Positions 30,235-41,689 of a stretch of 64,000 nt of DNA are shown one piece after another. The stretch comes from Typhlomys cinereus (lineage: Eukaryota; Chordata; Mammalia; Rodentia; Platacanthomyidae). The stretch is taken from contig JALPQD010000637.1 in the NCBI GenBank assembly GCA_023101885.1, forward strand, positions 1 to 64,000, read 5' to 3'. A program made the position numbers and the translations under genes. The notes beneath the pieces were generated by a model. It saw only the letters and a program-made list of their open reading frames with translations. It was not told the DNA's origin and did no database searches. Position 1 is the first letter of the stretch. The number at the start of each line of letters is the position of its first letter.

Positions 30235-30870
30235 CATGGTATGTATGTGTGGGGTATATATGTGTGTGTGTATGCGTGTGTACACATGTGGATGTGGAAA
30301 CCTGAGTGTGATATCAGGATGCTTCCTTCATCTGCACTTCCACCTTCTTCTTCTTTTTTTTTTTTTACTTTATTTATTTGTTTGTTTGCTTGTGTGTGTG
30401 TGTGTGTGTGTGTATCAGAGGGCACTGTGTGTCCCTGTGGAGGACCAAGGGTGACTTCAAGGATCATCCTGGATTGCTTCTACTTTCTTTTTGCTTCACT
30501 CTGGGATTTCCCAGGCTCTGCTCACCAAGGTTGGAAGTGCAGACAGCCGCCACTTGTGCCTGGTGTTTTTATATGGGACTTGGAATCTGAACTTAGGTCC
30601 TTCTGTTTGTGAGGCAGAATCCTGAGCCATCTCTCCAGCCCCATCTTACTCTTTTCGGGTCAGGATCTCTAATCAAACTCAGAGCTCGGATAGAACTAAT
30701 GTGGCTAGGCAGCTTGCTCTGGGAATTCCCAGTTTCTACCTTCCAAGGCTAGAATTACAGACAGGCTGCCATACCTATCCAGCATTTTATGTGGCATCTG
30801 GGGATCAAGACAATGAGTCATTTTGCTTGCTTGGCAAGTAATCTAACTGCTGAGCCTTCTCCTTATCCCC
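30235..30870 (-). mobile_element. B4-like SINE split by a B2-like SINE
   Basis: The left part 30235-30355 (GTGTATGCGTGTGTACACATG, ATATCAGGATGCTTCC) resumes at 30655 (GTCAGGATCTCTAATCAAAC ... GCATCTGGGGATCAAGACAA ... TAATCTAACTGCTGAGCC). The inserted antisense B2-like SINE lies between. Confidence 0.65.
30358..30640 (-). mobile_element. B2-like SINE, antisense
   Basis: ACTTTATTTATTTGTTTGTT, a GT run (30391-30413), full body and CCATCTCTCCAGCC at 30627-30640. Confidence 0.92.
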
Positions 30871-31430
30871 AACCATCCATCTCTGCATGAAGCATTGCCC
30901 AGTGGGAGCCAGGGGGCTGAGAGCCCTTTGAGATGGGTGCTTGGGGTCAGTTTCCTGAGACTCAGGGGAGGAAAGTAGGGGGAGGTAGTACTGTGTGCTT
31001 CAGATCCATCTAGAGCAAGCCACTTGGTGCTCAGCCCCAAAGTGCAACACAGACTTCTGAAAGATGCCTGACACCTAGAGTGTATCGATAGTGGCAGACT
31101 GTGGAATTTGGCTGAGGTGTGAACTCCCAAGGCAAAGACTGGGAATTTGGAAGAAAGAAAAGAGAGAGGAATTGGAAATCCCTGAGGACACAAGTGGACT
31201 GGTGCTGTAGCTATTTTTAACATTCTCAGTGGGAAGTGTGAAGAATGGGTTATGCTTTCTTCTTCTCTGTAATGGTCTCTGTATTGCTCATAAAAACAAC
31301 GGTAAGCTGCACCGGCAGGGCTCTGGAATGCACCCACTGCTTTATATGCACGACTGCATGGACTCCCTCAACAGCCTTGTAAGGGACAACACTGTAGCAT
31401 CAGCCTTTTTAATTTGTTCAATTCTTTCTT
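30870..31430. other. Unassigned sequence
   Basis: No repeat recognised. The 164-codon minus-strand frame (30843-31337) is the longest non-repeat frame here. It has no recognisable domain, but it is one of the few frames in unique sequence and cannot be excluded. Confidence 0.3.
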
Positions 31431-31435
31431 GTAAT

Positions 31436-31640
31436 CCTGAGGCCTGAGCTTAGGGCCTTGCACATGCTAGGCAAACACTTTGCCATTGAGCGGTGTACGC
31501 GCATGGGGGGGGGAAGGGTGTGTGTGTGTGTGATACATCCATATGCATGGAGACCAGAGGAGATCTCTGAGTGTCCTGTGCTATCAGTTTCCATCTTATT
31601 CCCTTGAGACAAGGCCTCTCGCTGAACCTGGGGCTAGATG
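31436..31640 (-). mobile_element. ID-like then B4-like fragments, antisense
   Basis: TTGCACATGCTAGGCAAACA (antisense ID) is followed by GGAGACCAGAGGAGATCTCT and CCTTGAGACAAGGCCTCTCG (antisense B4). Confidence 0.55.
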
Positions 31641-32079
31641 AGCCATCCTCCCATTCACAGACACCTGAGCAAACAGGAGCTGGAGTGGGGGAGAGGGAGG
31701 AGCCCTGTGGAGAGTTTCCTTCTTCCCTCCTCTTTATTGCCTGCTGCCATCTCCAGGATCATAAGCACCCTTTTCTTCTCCACTTCCAATACAGGCAAAA
31801 CTGTGTGTGCGTGGGGGGAATACTTCATTGAAGGACAATATAATCATCTTGCATGTTTTCTAAGCGAACTCACTTAAAAAGGAAGGAAATTTGGACAGAG
31901 GCAACAAAGCATGTTCAGAGATGTTCGGCTTAGTCAAATTATCCAGCCGTAGGAGTGGGAATCCTCCTGTTAGAGCAGACCCAGAAAGCAAACCATCCCA
32001 GGGACAGAAAGCACAGTGGCGGCAAAGAACCTTCGGGAGGAGAGGCAACAGGCAGAGTTGCTTAAACAAGAGGTTTTTA

Positions 32080-32383
32080 AAAATGTTGTATTTATTTATT
32101 TATTTTTATTTCTCTGTGTGTGTGTGTGTGTGTGCGTGCGCGCGTGTGTATCAGAGGGCACTGTGTGTCCCTGTGGAGGACCAAGGGTGACTTCAGGAAT
32201 CATCTTAGATCACTTCTACTTCCTTCTTGCTTCGCTCCGGGATTTCCTAGGCTCCACCCACCAGGGCCGGAAGTGCAGGCCGCCACCATTTCCACCTGGC
32301 ATCTTTACGTGGGACCTGGGATCCAAACTCAGGACCTTCTGCTTACTAGACAGAGTCTTAACCCCTGCGCCATCTCTCTAGCC
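32080..32383 (-). mobile_element. B2-like SINE, antisense
   Basis: TTATTTATTTATTTTTATTTC tail complement, GT/GCGC run (32114-32148), body and CCATCTCTCTAGCC. Close to the family consensus. Confidence 0.92.
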
Positions 32384-32424
32384 TGAAAACAAGAGTTTTG
32401 TTTCGCAACATGAAAAAGATTCTT

Positions 32425-32715
32425 GGAGCTGGGGAGATGGCTCTCTGGATAAGGGGCTTGCCACACAAGGCTGAAGACTGCAGTTCGAATCCCTAGGACT
32501 CAATTAAAAGCCAGGAAGGTGTGGAGGTTGCTCATAATCTCGGTACTGAGGAGGTAACACAGGGAATCCCCAGGGCTGGCTGCCTAGCTAGTCTAACTAG
32601 TTGGCAAACTCTAGGTTCAACTGAGAGCCTCTGCCTTAATAATGTAAGTGGTAGAGGAAGACACCAATGTCAATTTAGCTCTCCATATGTATATACATAT
32701 CTGTGTACATGTGCC
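32425..32715 (+). mobile_element. B2-superfamily SINE
   Basis: GGAGCTGGGGAGATGGCTCT head, GCAGTTCGAATCCCTAGGAC box B and a TATACATATCTGTGTACATG tail region. Confidence 0.65.
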
Positions 32716-32756
32716 CGCCCACCCATGTAAATATACCTGTAACAAGAAAAGAAGTA

Positions 32757-33115
32757 GTGGACAGGGGCATATTTCAGTAATTAAGGTGCATGTCATGGAA
32801 GCAAAAGGACCAGAATTGCAGTCCCCTGACCTCACATAAAATGCTTGGTGAGAGTAGTGGTTTAACTGTAATCCCAGCCTGGAAGGTGGGAACTGGGAAT
32901 CCCCAGAGTAGGTTGGTTAACCAGATTAGCCCTGTCACTGAGCTCTGGTTTTGATTAGAAACTCTGTCTCAAAACGATAAGGTTGAAGAGTGATTGGGGA
33001 TGACTCGTGATGTCAGCCTGAGGTCTCCATCGCACATCTATGCACCCTCACAGGCAGGTACACTCACATGCATGTTTTTCTCTCCCCAACACATACCCAT
33101 GAAAATGGCAAGAGA
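32757..33115 (+). mobile_element. B2-superfamily SINE, composite type
   Basis: Head GTGGACAGGGGCATATTTCA; TGTAATCCCAGCCTGGAAGG; TCTCAAAACGATAAGGTTGA; CA-rich tail. The same layout recurs at 34334 and 57699. Confidence 0.65.
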
Positions 33116-33288
33116 AAGAAAAAGACCAGTTTCTGGAAACGGATTCATAAGAATGTGAGTGTCTGTACACAGAGAAAAGGTTAAAATGCTCAACTGCATA
33201 TTAAGTAGAGCTTACGCATTAAAAAAAATAAATCCAGCAAACATTTACTGAGCATCTACTGTGTGCTGTCTTCTAAAAACCAAGAAGC

Positions 33289-33617
33289 GGGCTGGAGAGG
33301 TGGCTCAGGGGTTAAGCCTCCACCTTGCAGGCGGAAGGTCCTGAGTTCGGATCCCAGATCCCACGTATAGACGCCAGGCAGAAGCGGGGGCGGCGTGCGC
33401 TTCTGGTCCTGGTAGGGTGGAGCCTGTGAATCCCGGGGCAGAAGGAGGTGGAGGCGTCCATGGTGGTTCCCGAATTCGTCCGTGGTTCTATACACACACA
33501 TACATATATATACACACACACATACATACACACGCGCGCACACATGCATACACGCACAATTGAATAAATAATAAATAAAAAATTAAAAAAAATAATTTTG
33601 TTATTAAAAAAAAACAA
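33289..33617 (+). mobile_element. Young CpG-rich B2-like SINE
   Basis: Same subfamily as 4645-4905, with a CA/TA-rich block at 33491-33560 between body and AATAAATAATAAATAAA tail. Flanks share AAACCAAGAAGC / AAACAAAGAAGC (33276-33288 and 33620-33631), an imperfect target duplication. Confidence 0.9.
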
Positions 33618-34333
33618 ACAAACAAAGAAGCATGGGACCTTCTGTCGAAGATCCATCAGTGCCATGGGACAAAGCAAGATGACCTTAGCAGCCCAGTTAC
33701 AGAGAGGGGTTGAAGGAGACCCTCTCAGGGGAAAGACTGGATCTGTCACAGGCATATCACGGCAAGAGGAAATAGTGTTTCCAGGAACTGAAATAACAAC
33801 TTGTGTCTGGGGTGAGGGAGGGGAGGTGGGAACACGCAGAGTCTTCCACTCCAAGAAACAGCATGAAGAAAACCTAGAGTCCGGAGACAGCTGCTAAACT
33901 GTGTCTGCAGGGCCTCTCCTTGCTTGGAGGGATGGCGCTAACCCACAGCTTGGATGGTACTCTGATGGCTTGTCTACAGGGTTTTGGAAGCTGCTCGTGG
34001 AAGCTGGCCCGTTCACACTTCATGGCCTGGGTGTGACTGCCCCTCAACTCATGTACTTCCTGAGTGGCCATAGAAGTTCAGACTTGATCCATTTCCTGTG
34101 CAACAGGGGCCTGGGATGTCACCACAAGTCAAGTTGCCCTCAAGGATTCTGAGCAGTTCCTTTCAAAGTCTGCACTGATCACAGCAGGGTCTAGCAGCGA
34201 TCTTGGATCACACCATCCGCAGCACTGTCTAGAAGATGGTCATTGCTCTCAAGGGAGAAACCAAATCGTTTAATTTCTTCTGTCCTTGTACCTCCACCTT
34301 CTTAGGCACCCCACCCCAAACAGGGCCTCCCTT

Positions 34334-34562
34334 GGGTGGGGAAGATAGCTCAGCAATTAAAGAGCTTGCCATACAAGCTAAAGGACCAGTTCCCATCTGC
34401 AGATCCCACTTAAAATACTGAGCCAATGTGTAATTCTGGCCTTGGAAGGTGGAGTCTGGGAATCCCCAGAGCAAGTAGGAGACTCAGACTCACAACAGTA
34501 AGGTGGAAAAGCAATCGAGAATGATTGCCAATTTCAACCATGGCTCTCTACATGCCCTGCGC

Positions 34563-34602
<40 letters not shown>

Positions 34603-34622
34603 ACACACACAAAAAAAATACA
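34334..34622 (+). mobile_element. B2-superfamily SINE, composite type
   Basis: GTGGGGAAGATAGCTCAGCA head, GGCCTTGGAAGGTGGAGTCT, GAATGATTGCCAATTTCAAC and a (CA)n end (34567-34612). Confidence 0.7.
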
Positions 34623-34647
34623 CCATGAGTACTTGGGAAAAGACAGC

Positions 34648-34668
34648 AGCAGCAGCAGCAGCAGCCAC
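34648..34668. repeat. (CAG)6
   Basis: Short CAG trinucleotide run ending GCAGCC, in no supported reading frame. Confidence 0.9.
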
Positions 34669-34689
34669 TGCCTTTCTCTCCCCTGAAAG

Positions 34690-35170
34690 GGATGCTGGCT
34701 GGTTAATCAGCCAGTGTCTCCCAAGTGTTTTGGAGACCCGAGGCTCTGCCGGGATTAAAGCTTCGTATTATTATTAGCCTCGTGTCCACTTCGGTGGGTG
34801 TCACTTAATTAGAGCTGCATAATAGGTAAATCTGCCTTAATTGGCTGGGATGCGATGTCTGGGTTGCACTCGATTCGTGGCCATCACTTTGGGTTCTCTG
34901 GCAATGGGTCATCTTGGAGACCTTGGGCAGGGCTCACGGAAGGTTATCTGACGACTGATTAACACTTAATTAGCACCTTCTTCGTGTGCACAGCAGTGAC
35001 TTTGTAAATTTAAAAATTTCAGGGGACCACTTAATGTGGAATTAAAGTACAAGTGCAGTATTTAAGACGCATGAAATGGCTTTACGCATTACAGCATTAA
35101 CTAGCTCTTAATTTATGCAGCGCATGCCAGCGAAGAGCAATTAAAGTGTAACAGGAAGAAAAAAAAATTA
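34690..35170. promoter_or_regulatory. Candidate conserved enhancer dense in TAAT/ATTA cores
   Basis: A ~480-bp repeat-free block with about fifteen homeodomain-type cores, among them GGTTAATCAG, TCGTATTATTATTAGCC, TCACTTAATTAGAGC, CTGCCTTAATTGGC, GATTAACACTTAATTAGCAC, GCATTAACTAGCTCTTAATT and GAGCAATTAAAG. It also has CTTTGT-like words. This is typical in composition for vertebrate developmental conserved non-coding elements. The target gene would be outside the window. No open frame of note overlaps it. Confidence 0.45.
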
Positions 35171-35394
35171 TGGATCTGCGCTGTCCTGTCCTCTCCCCTG
35201 GGGAGGCGTCTGAAGGCTTGTGCTTTGTTTGTATCTCAACTGCTCTTGTAGACTCAGGTGTCACTGTCGCTTGTTAAGCTTTCCATGGGCACACAGCAAT
35301 GGACACGGGCTTCAATTTGGAATCATTTCCTACCAGTATCTCCTTTCCAGGAGCTAGAACTCCTATTTGATAGATAAAAGGGGGGAAGGAATCA

Positions 35395-35660
35395 GGGAGT
35401 GATCCTGACAATGCGGGGCCCATTAGTAATGAGAAACTAACAGGAGGGAGAGATGTAAGACATATACGTTTATTAGAGTTGGGGACCAACTTTAGCCTTA
35501 AGGTGAGAGAGCATTGGGACAGAAATGACAGTTTAAAGTCAGAGTGGACAGAGAGAGAGGAAAACAGCCCTCATTGGGGCAGAGGTCCGAAGAGGTCTCA
35601 GAGCAGAGCCCATGGGGGTGCTTTTCTTCGGCCTCAGACACAGTTTCTTTCTGAGGTCAT
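35395..35660 (-). mobile_element. Unidentified LTR-like repeat, antisense
   Basis: ACGTTTATTAGAGTTGGGGA (complement of an AATAAA region), TTAGCCTTAAGGTGAGAGAG and GACAGAAATGACAGTTTAAAG are shared, diverged, with 41690-41800. Two copies make it a repeat family, probably an LTR. Confidence 0.45.
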
Positions 35661-35684
35661 TAATCTAAACACAGTTTTCACTGC

Positions 35685-36100
35685 TGTCATAGTTAAATAA
35701 AGGTGTCGACTTGACTGTTGAGGAGGGTTCACGTTCTGAGCACACTTGTAGAGAATTAGTAGTTAAATCCTGAGTGAGCCCACAGAAGATTATGTAGTGG
35801 ATAGGGAAGGCCCAGCCTAGTCCCTGGGCAGGTGAATAAAATGGAAGGAACTATTTAAGGAAGTGGGCATCCTTCTGCATACTTGGCCAGACATGCTGGT
35901 CTGGCAAGTAAGGACTGTCGCTCTCTGGGTCATTTTGTGGATATGGTATAGCCTGTTCCCTTAGCCCTTGGGGTCAGAGTGGGCATTCCTGTCAAGCTGG
36001 ATGAGGAAATGTGACCAGGAATCATAAGCCAAAATAAAACCCCTTGTTCCCTTATAAGCCCTTTGGGCATGAATTTATCAGCAACTTGCAGAGAAACTGC
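35685..36100 (+). mobile_element. MaLR-like LTR (400-bp family)
   Basis: TGTCATAGTTAAATAAAGG start, CAGGTGAATAAAATGGAAGG, GACATGCTGGTCTGGCAAGT, AATAAAACCCCTTGTTCC (36032) and TTTATCAGCAAC. Confidence 0.85.
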
Positions 36101-36567
36101 AGTAATTGCCTTCTCCCTGAGCCTTGGCGATCAGTGTGGAAACACGTACAGAAACTAGCTAAGTCCAACAAGGAGTCAGATGGCATTTGCTGGGGACTTC
36201 TGGGAAACTGACGCTAACTGAGTTCTCTTTGGTAGCTATTTCAAGGACTCATTACCTGACATGCGAGGTATGAGACGGTGAGATCTGGAACCACAGCAGC
36301 CATTTGGTAATTCACAAAGAGTTGTGGGAGAGCCAGTTCTCATTTGGGGGATGAATATAGCATCACATGACGTCATGTGGCTGCTTGGAGAAACGTTATG
36401 GAGAGGTTAGCTTGGGACTTGTCGCAGGCAGCCTGACCTGTGGGTTTTTCAATTAGGTTGGAACTTACAAATTATTGCAGTTATTCTACATGTTCCGACA
36501 AATTCATGAGCGAACAGCTTAGGAGAACAAGAGGTGTTGTTCTTCATGATTCTCAGTTACAGTTCTT

Positions 36568-36869
36568 TTCTTTTTCTTCTTTTTAATTTTACTTTTATTA
36601 TTTATTTATTTCCTTATTTTGTCTGTGCGTGTGTATATTAGAGGGCACTTCATGTTCCTGTGGAAGACCAAGGGTGACTTTAGAATCATCCTGGATTGCT
36701 TCTAACTCCTTTTTGCTTTGCACTAGGATTTCCCAGGCTCCGCCCACCAAGGCTGGACGTGCAGGTGGCCACCATTTTCTTCTGGCCTTTTTATATGGGA
36801 CCTGAGATCCGAACTGAGGACCTTCTGTTTGTGAGGCAGAGTGTTAAATCCTGGGCCATCTCTCCAGCC
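36568..36869 (-). mobile_element. B2-like SINE, antisense (second of a pair)
   Basis: T-rich start, TATTTATTTATTTCCTTATT, body and CCATCTCTCCAGCC at 36856-36869. It sits within the T-rich end of the neighbouring SINE, so it probably inserted into that element's A-tail. Confidence 0.9.
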
Positions 36870-36917
36870 TTCTTTTCTTTTTTTAAAAGAATTTATTTGT
36901 TTGTTTGTTTGTGTGTT

Positions 36918-36974
<57 letters not shown>

Positions 36975-37185
36975 CTGTGGCAGCCCAAGGGCAACTTTGG
37001 GAGTCATCTTGGATTGCTTCTACTTTCTTTTTGTTTCGATCTGGGATTTTCCAGGTTCTTCCCAACGGAGCCAGAAGTACAGGTTGCCTCCTTTCTGCCT
37101 GGTGTTTTTACCTGGGACCTGAGATCCAAACTTAGGACTTTCTGTTGTAAGGTGGAGTGTTAACCCCTGAGCCATCTCTCTAGCC
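36870..37185 (-). mobile_element. B2-like SINE, antisense (first of a pair)
   Basis: TTATTTGTTTGTTTGTTTG then a ~46-bp GT run (36919-36964), body and CCATCTCTCTAGCC at the right end. It abuts the right target duplication. Confidence 0.9.
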
Positions 37186-37829
37186 CTCAGTTACAGTTCT
37201 TAGTCCAGCTTGGCAGGAGAGCTCATACCAACACCAGGAGCCAAGAGAACTATCCATACCATACCCATAAATATTTTGGAGAAAGAGGCAAACCTCACTT
37301 GCCAGACAACAAGACTGCCAAAGAACGCTAACTTAGGGAACCAGCTTCCTCCGTCTTATCTGCCTGCCCAGGGCATGGTTCCATCCACCATGGGTGGATC
37401 TTCCCACATCAATCAGTCTCCTGCAGGCTTGCCCCAAGTAGTAATAGTTCACAGTTGTGTCCAAAGTTCAGTCTTCAACTGTCAGGTTGACACATGTCTA
37501 ACAAGCATGCAAACATACTGCATGTTCCCATCTCTCCACCTTCATACCCTCTGATCTCTTTTAACTGAGTTGTCTTTCCTTCTTTCCCCATCCTTCAAGT
37601 AAGTCCCAGTGCCATGAATCTGAGAAACTTGCCTTGATCTGATCCGTGCTGCCCTCCAATTGGCTGCTCATGCCCCTGGCTGGAGCCCCGCCTTCCTGAA
37701 AAGTGGGATACTGCCAACATGGCCTTCCATCTCCTCTCTGAGAACTTTAACAGCTGCTCCTGCTGATTATCCCTTTGACAGGCTCTAGAATCTTCTAGGG
37801 AGGCCTCTCTGGACACAAGTGTGAGGATT

Positions 37830-38105
37830 ATCTGGATTAGGTCAGCCTCTGCTTATACCTGTGAGGGATTATGCTGAATAGGTTAATGGGGGTGAGAAGA
37901 CCTGCCCTGAAAGTGGGCATGTGGCACCATTCCGCGGGCTTGGGGCTGTCTTGGAGTACTAAGATGGAGGACGCTAACTCAGCCTTCCATTTCCTGCAAC
38001 CGCGACTTCACACTTCTGGGGCCCATGACCCAAAATAAACCCTTCCTTTCTTAAATTGCTTTTGCCAGACATTTCATCAAAAGTGACAGAGAATGTTAAC
38101 AGCGT
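37830..38105 (+). mobile_element. MaLR-like LTR, diverged
   Basis: GAAGACCTGCCCTGAAAGTG, CCAAAATAAACCCTTCCTTT and TTGCCAGACATTTCATC place it in the MaLR LTR class. The 5' part is poorly preserved. Confidence 0.55.
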
Positions 38106-38411
38106 CACCTCTGGGCACACTGAGTCTACCAAGGGCCCAAAAATTCCCCAAGGGGAGTGGTAGCTGAGAGTAGACCTGAACTCATACCATTCGCTGTACC
38201 AGTGTGTACTGCCGCAAACTCCAGACTGGGGTCACAAGTGGGGGGCACCAGAGGCAATTTACATATGCCTGGGCTTCCAGTCACCTCCTCTCTACAACTC
38301 CCTAAGCCACTCCCCCCCCACTAATCCGACTACCACCCTAACCATTTGTCAACTCTCGGCTCTGGCCTCTGCTCTAATTCCTGAGGGCCATGCATTAAAA
38401 ACTATCTTGAA

Positions 38412-38610
38412 GCCAGACTTAGCAGCTTACTAGATGGCTCAGTGAGGAAAAGGTGATTGCCACCAAGCCTGAGGACTTGAGTTTGATCCCCAGACCCCGC
38501 AGGGTAGAATGAGAGAACCGACTCCTCCAACCTCCACACACTCTCTCCCGTAAGTAGTCTGCGTGTGTACCCCAGCCCTGCCCACCCAAGTAGATAGAGA
38601 GATGTAAAAA
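38412..38610 (+). mobile_element. B2-superfamily SINE
   Basis: TACTAGATGGCTCAGTGAGG head, GAGTTTGATCCCCAGACCCC and CTCCAACCTCCACACACTCT. Confidence 0.6.
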
Positions 38611-38639
38611 GGTAGTGCCAACATTTTCTCCTACAGGTT

Positions 38640-39205
38640 CAAAAATGCTTTCTGGGCAAATGTGCTGTTGTTACTGCAGACTTAAGAAAGAATTTCCTGC
38701 TAGTAAGCAAAATCACCTGATTTCCTCCCCCCGCCCCATTTCTGGGGCATCTTGAAGACCTTTGTGAACAGTGGCGAGGATCGTCAGTGGGGAGCGAGGC
38801 CACAAGGCCAGAATCCTCTCAAGGCAAGACCCCAGCCTTTGCTGAAGGAGGCCATCAGGCTGCGGGGAGAAAACAGGGGGGGGGGCGACTTGGGTCCCTG
38901 CAGACAACTGATGCCATCTTCACCTGAGACAGGAGAAGGGTCGGATGGCTGCCCTGGGGCTGGGGCTGATGACGTGGCGCATCCTGGCAGAGGCTGGCCT
39001 GTGTTCATTGCAGTCCGTGAAGCAGGAGCCTGTCAACTGGAGCGGCAGCGGGGGAAGATGCTTCTGACACGAAAGCCCAGGGGAATCTGTGGAGGAGCCG
39101 GGCTGTCATTACTTATTAACAACAGGCCTGATCCTCAGCCAGCCGAGGCCCAGGGAAATGGCCTCCCCCTGCAGGTGGATTAACACTTTCTGGGCAGGAA
39201 GGAAC
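38640..39205. other. Unique block, possible conserved non-coding sequence
   Basis: A repeat-free stretch ending at a GT microsatellite. It includes GCTGTCATTACTTATTAACAAC and GGTGGATTAACACTTTCTGG. Frames of 143 codons (38752-39183 +) and others overlap on both strands with no domain. It could also hold an exon, which I cannot show. Confidence 0.3.

Positions 39206-39256
<51 letters not shown>
39206..39256. repeat. (GT)n microsatellite
   Basis: About 23 uninterrupted GT units. Confidence 0.97.
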
Positions 39257-39299
39257 AAGAGGAGCCATTCTTTTCCTTCCCTCCCTGTCTGATGTCCTC

Positions 39300-41600
39300 A
39301 TTCTTCTCTTTCAGGCTCTAAATAGACCAACTCACAAGATGTAGGAGACAGTTGAGGGAGATGGAAGGTTTGGGAATACATGCTATCTAGTTAGCCAGGT
39401 CTGGTGAATGGCCTCCACTATGGGGCCAGGAAGAGAAGAAAGTAACCAGAAATGAGGTGTTTGGGGGGGCAAGAATGTCTACCCAAGGGCTGCTCAGTGA
39501 AACAGGGGCTGTCCCTGCCTCCTGCTTTTTGATTGCATGGTACTGCAGTGTCCCTGAGATAGAAAGCAGGGGGCTGGCCATGCTTTGGGGGACACTCTCA
39601 GATCTGCCCTGGGAAAGGCAGAGATAGATGGGAGAAGACAGTTAGGCGGGGCTGGGAGGAAACTTGAGTGCGAAGAGTACTGGTGCCCTGCTGGCCCAGA
39701 AGGCGCTGGGCTCAGTGGACCTTCAGAGCACAGACAGGGTAACCAGCGGCTTCGCCCAGGTCAGTGGCTGCATCCTCTGGGGCCTCAGAGGCAGGCACCA
39801 TCCTGGGCAGGTAGTGCCTGGAACTGGAGGGCCAGGTTGCGGCAGAGAAAGGAAGTAGTGAGAAAGGGAGAACCCCTCAAAGTCTCTTGGAGGACCTGGG
39901 AATGGAAGGTCCTTTTCCACAGAGCACGATGTCCCAGGGGAAGGGAAGATGCCCCACACAGACCAGCCTGGCATCAAGGTCAGCTGCAGGCCCTCTCCAC
40001 CTCCCATCTACCTACCCTGTGACTCCTCCCCCTTCCTGTCTGTGCTCCCCATCTCTCCTCCTCTAGTGCTTTTCCACATGGTTTCGCCACAGAGGTTCTC
40101 AAAGCTTCAGGGGCGGCCGGTTCTTCCTTCAGGGTGTCCCTGGCTCTGACTGCTGTTCTCATGCTCTCAAATGCATTGTCGCCTCGAAGAACTGCGGAAC
40201 TTTTCACACTCTCTGACTGGGTGGCTGAACGCTTTCCTACCAGTGGAGCTGGCCAGTCTCAGGCTACTCCTTCGATGCCTATCAGCAAGGGCAAGCAGTG
40301 CAAGGTCATCAAGTGTCCTGTAACTGAAATTCTGTGAAACTCTCTGAAACACTTGGTATGTGTGTACGCATGCATGCATGCCTACATGTGAATGTGTTTG
40401 CATGTGCATGAGTGCGTGTGCTTGTGTGTGTGTTGAGGGCCCCACCAGGGACAGGCATGTACAAGTGGCCAGCTGACCTTTCAGCAGAAGTCACAGCCCA
40501 GAGCCACCAGGCCACACTTCAGTAAGCTCCCCAAACGGTGCACTTGGCAGAGAAGCCTTAGCGACATGTACTAGGGTGGGACCTAGGTGCTGGAGAAGGG
40601 TGGATGGGGAAAAAAAATCAAGACATGTTGTCCCTTTCACGTATGGTTCTGTCAGTCTGGACACCCTGTGGTGGCACTTGCAAGAATGGTACCCTGTCTT
40701 TGACTTTGGAGTGGCCTTAGCACATCCAGCTGCTACTTTGGAGTGGAGGAAGGGGGGACTGACTTCCTCAAGGCACACTAGAAGGTTAGAGCATCCGCTG
40801 CTGGAATCCAGTGGCATTTGCCTCCGGCAGACTCTCCTGTGAATCACCACTGGAATTCTTAAAAGGACAGAGCAGAATGTCACCAAATTGACAGGACAAG
40901 TTATTTGACTGCTTTGCACAGCTTGCTCAGAGCTTGGCCCGAAGACTTCCTGTCACTGTAACCTGGTGGTCCAAGTGGGGAGTGTGGAGAGGGGACTTAC
41001 TGTAATTATTGGTGGCAACAGTGATTTACCACAAAGAACCTAATAGCTTTGCACCATCAAATTGGTTTAGGTGCATTTGTGGTAGCCTAAAACCCCGGTC
41101 AAGGTCAGAGTTGGGAGGGGGATGAGGGACCGTCAAGCAAGAATTAGCTGAGGATTCCCATCCCTCTGCATCTTTGCCCTCAGCTGTGACCATCTTTCCT
41201 CACCTGAACAGCTACAGTAGCAAGTAGCAATCTAATGGTACTCTGTCACAAAGGGTTGTAAGAACCGGGTTCACAAATTGGAGGCTGATGTCTTGGGAGG
41301 AGGGAAGTATTGGGACAAAAGATATGGGTGCTAAGCTAATTTGGGCTAAATCTAACAGCTTGGTTTTAAGGAGGCAAAGTCAAAGTGCATGGTGAAATGG
41401 TGGCTTTTAGGCAGCTGTGATGTGCTTACCTGTGAGGTACCTGGCAACTGCCTGGTGGTTTGGTTTAGGTACCGCCCTTGCGCTACACAGCAAAGCCTAA
41501 CAGGAATTGGGGCCAGGAACTTCCGAAACATTTTTCTTCCTGTAAAAAGAGAAATCCATCCACCTACCCATTTCTGGTCTTTAAATGCTGCTGTAAGGAC
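39300..41600. other. Long unassigned unique stretch
   Basis: 2.3 kb with no repeat that I recognise except a GCATGCATGC/GTGT alternating stretch at 40360-40435. Frames of 145 (39585-40022 +) and 142 codons (40491-40919 -) have no recognisable domain and no flanking splice pattern that I could trace. Confidence 0.35.
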
Positions 41601-41689
41601 ATGAGATGATAGAGTAGCCGCAGCTATTTCGTGACTGTGTGGGAATGACAGCGCTGTAAGGCAGAGAGAATCAGGGGGTGACTTAGGAA

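Larger units (their letters stand above)
36480..37505 (-). mobile_element. MaLR-like LTR (400-bp family), antisense, split by two SINEs
   Basis: The left part 36480-36567 (AACAGCTTAGGAGAACAAGA) and the right part 37186-37505 (GTCCAGCTTGGCAGGAGAGC ... CTGTCAGGTTGACACATGTC) belong to one LTR. CTCAGTTACAGTTCTT at 36552-36567 and 37186-37201 is the 16-bp target duplication of the insertion between. Confidence 0.85.

Noticed and set aside
29980..30612. 210-codon open frame
   Set aside because: It crosses an LTR end, a CT run, a B4-like SINE and a B2-like SINE, each of which recurs elsewhere; no domain.
30843..31337. 164-codon minus-strand frame as a host gene
   Set aside because: Lies in unique sequence but shows no domain, no convincing start context and no exon boundaries.
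33312..33854. 180-codon minus-strand frame
   Set aside because: Its C-terminal third is an antisense reading of the young SINE, identical in kind to 53827 and 49996.
36696..37163. 155-codon frame
   Set aside because: Reads through two adjacent antisense SINEs and a GT run.
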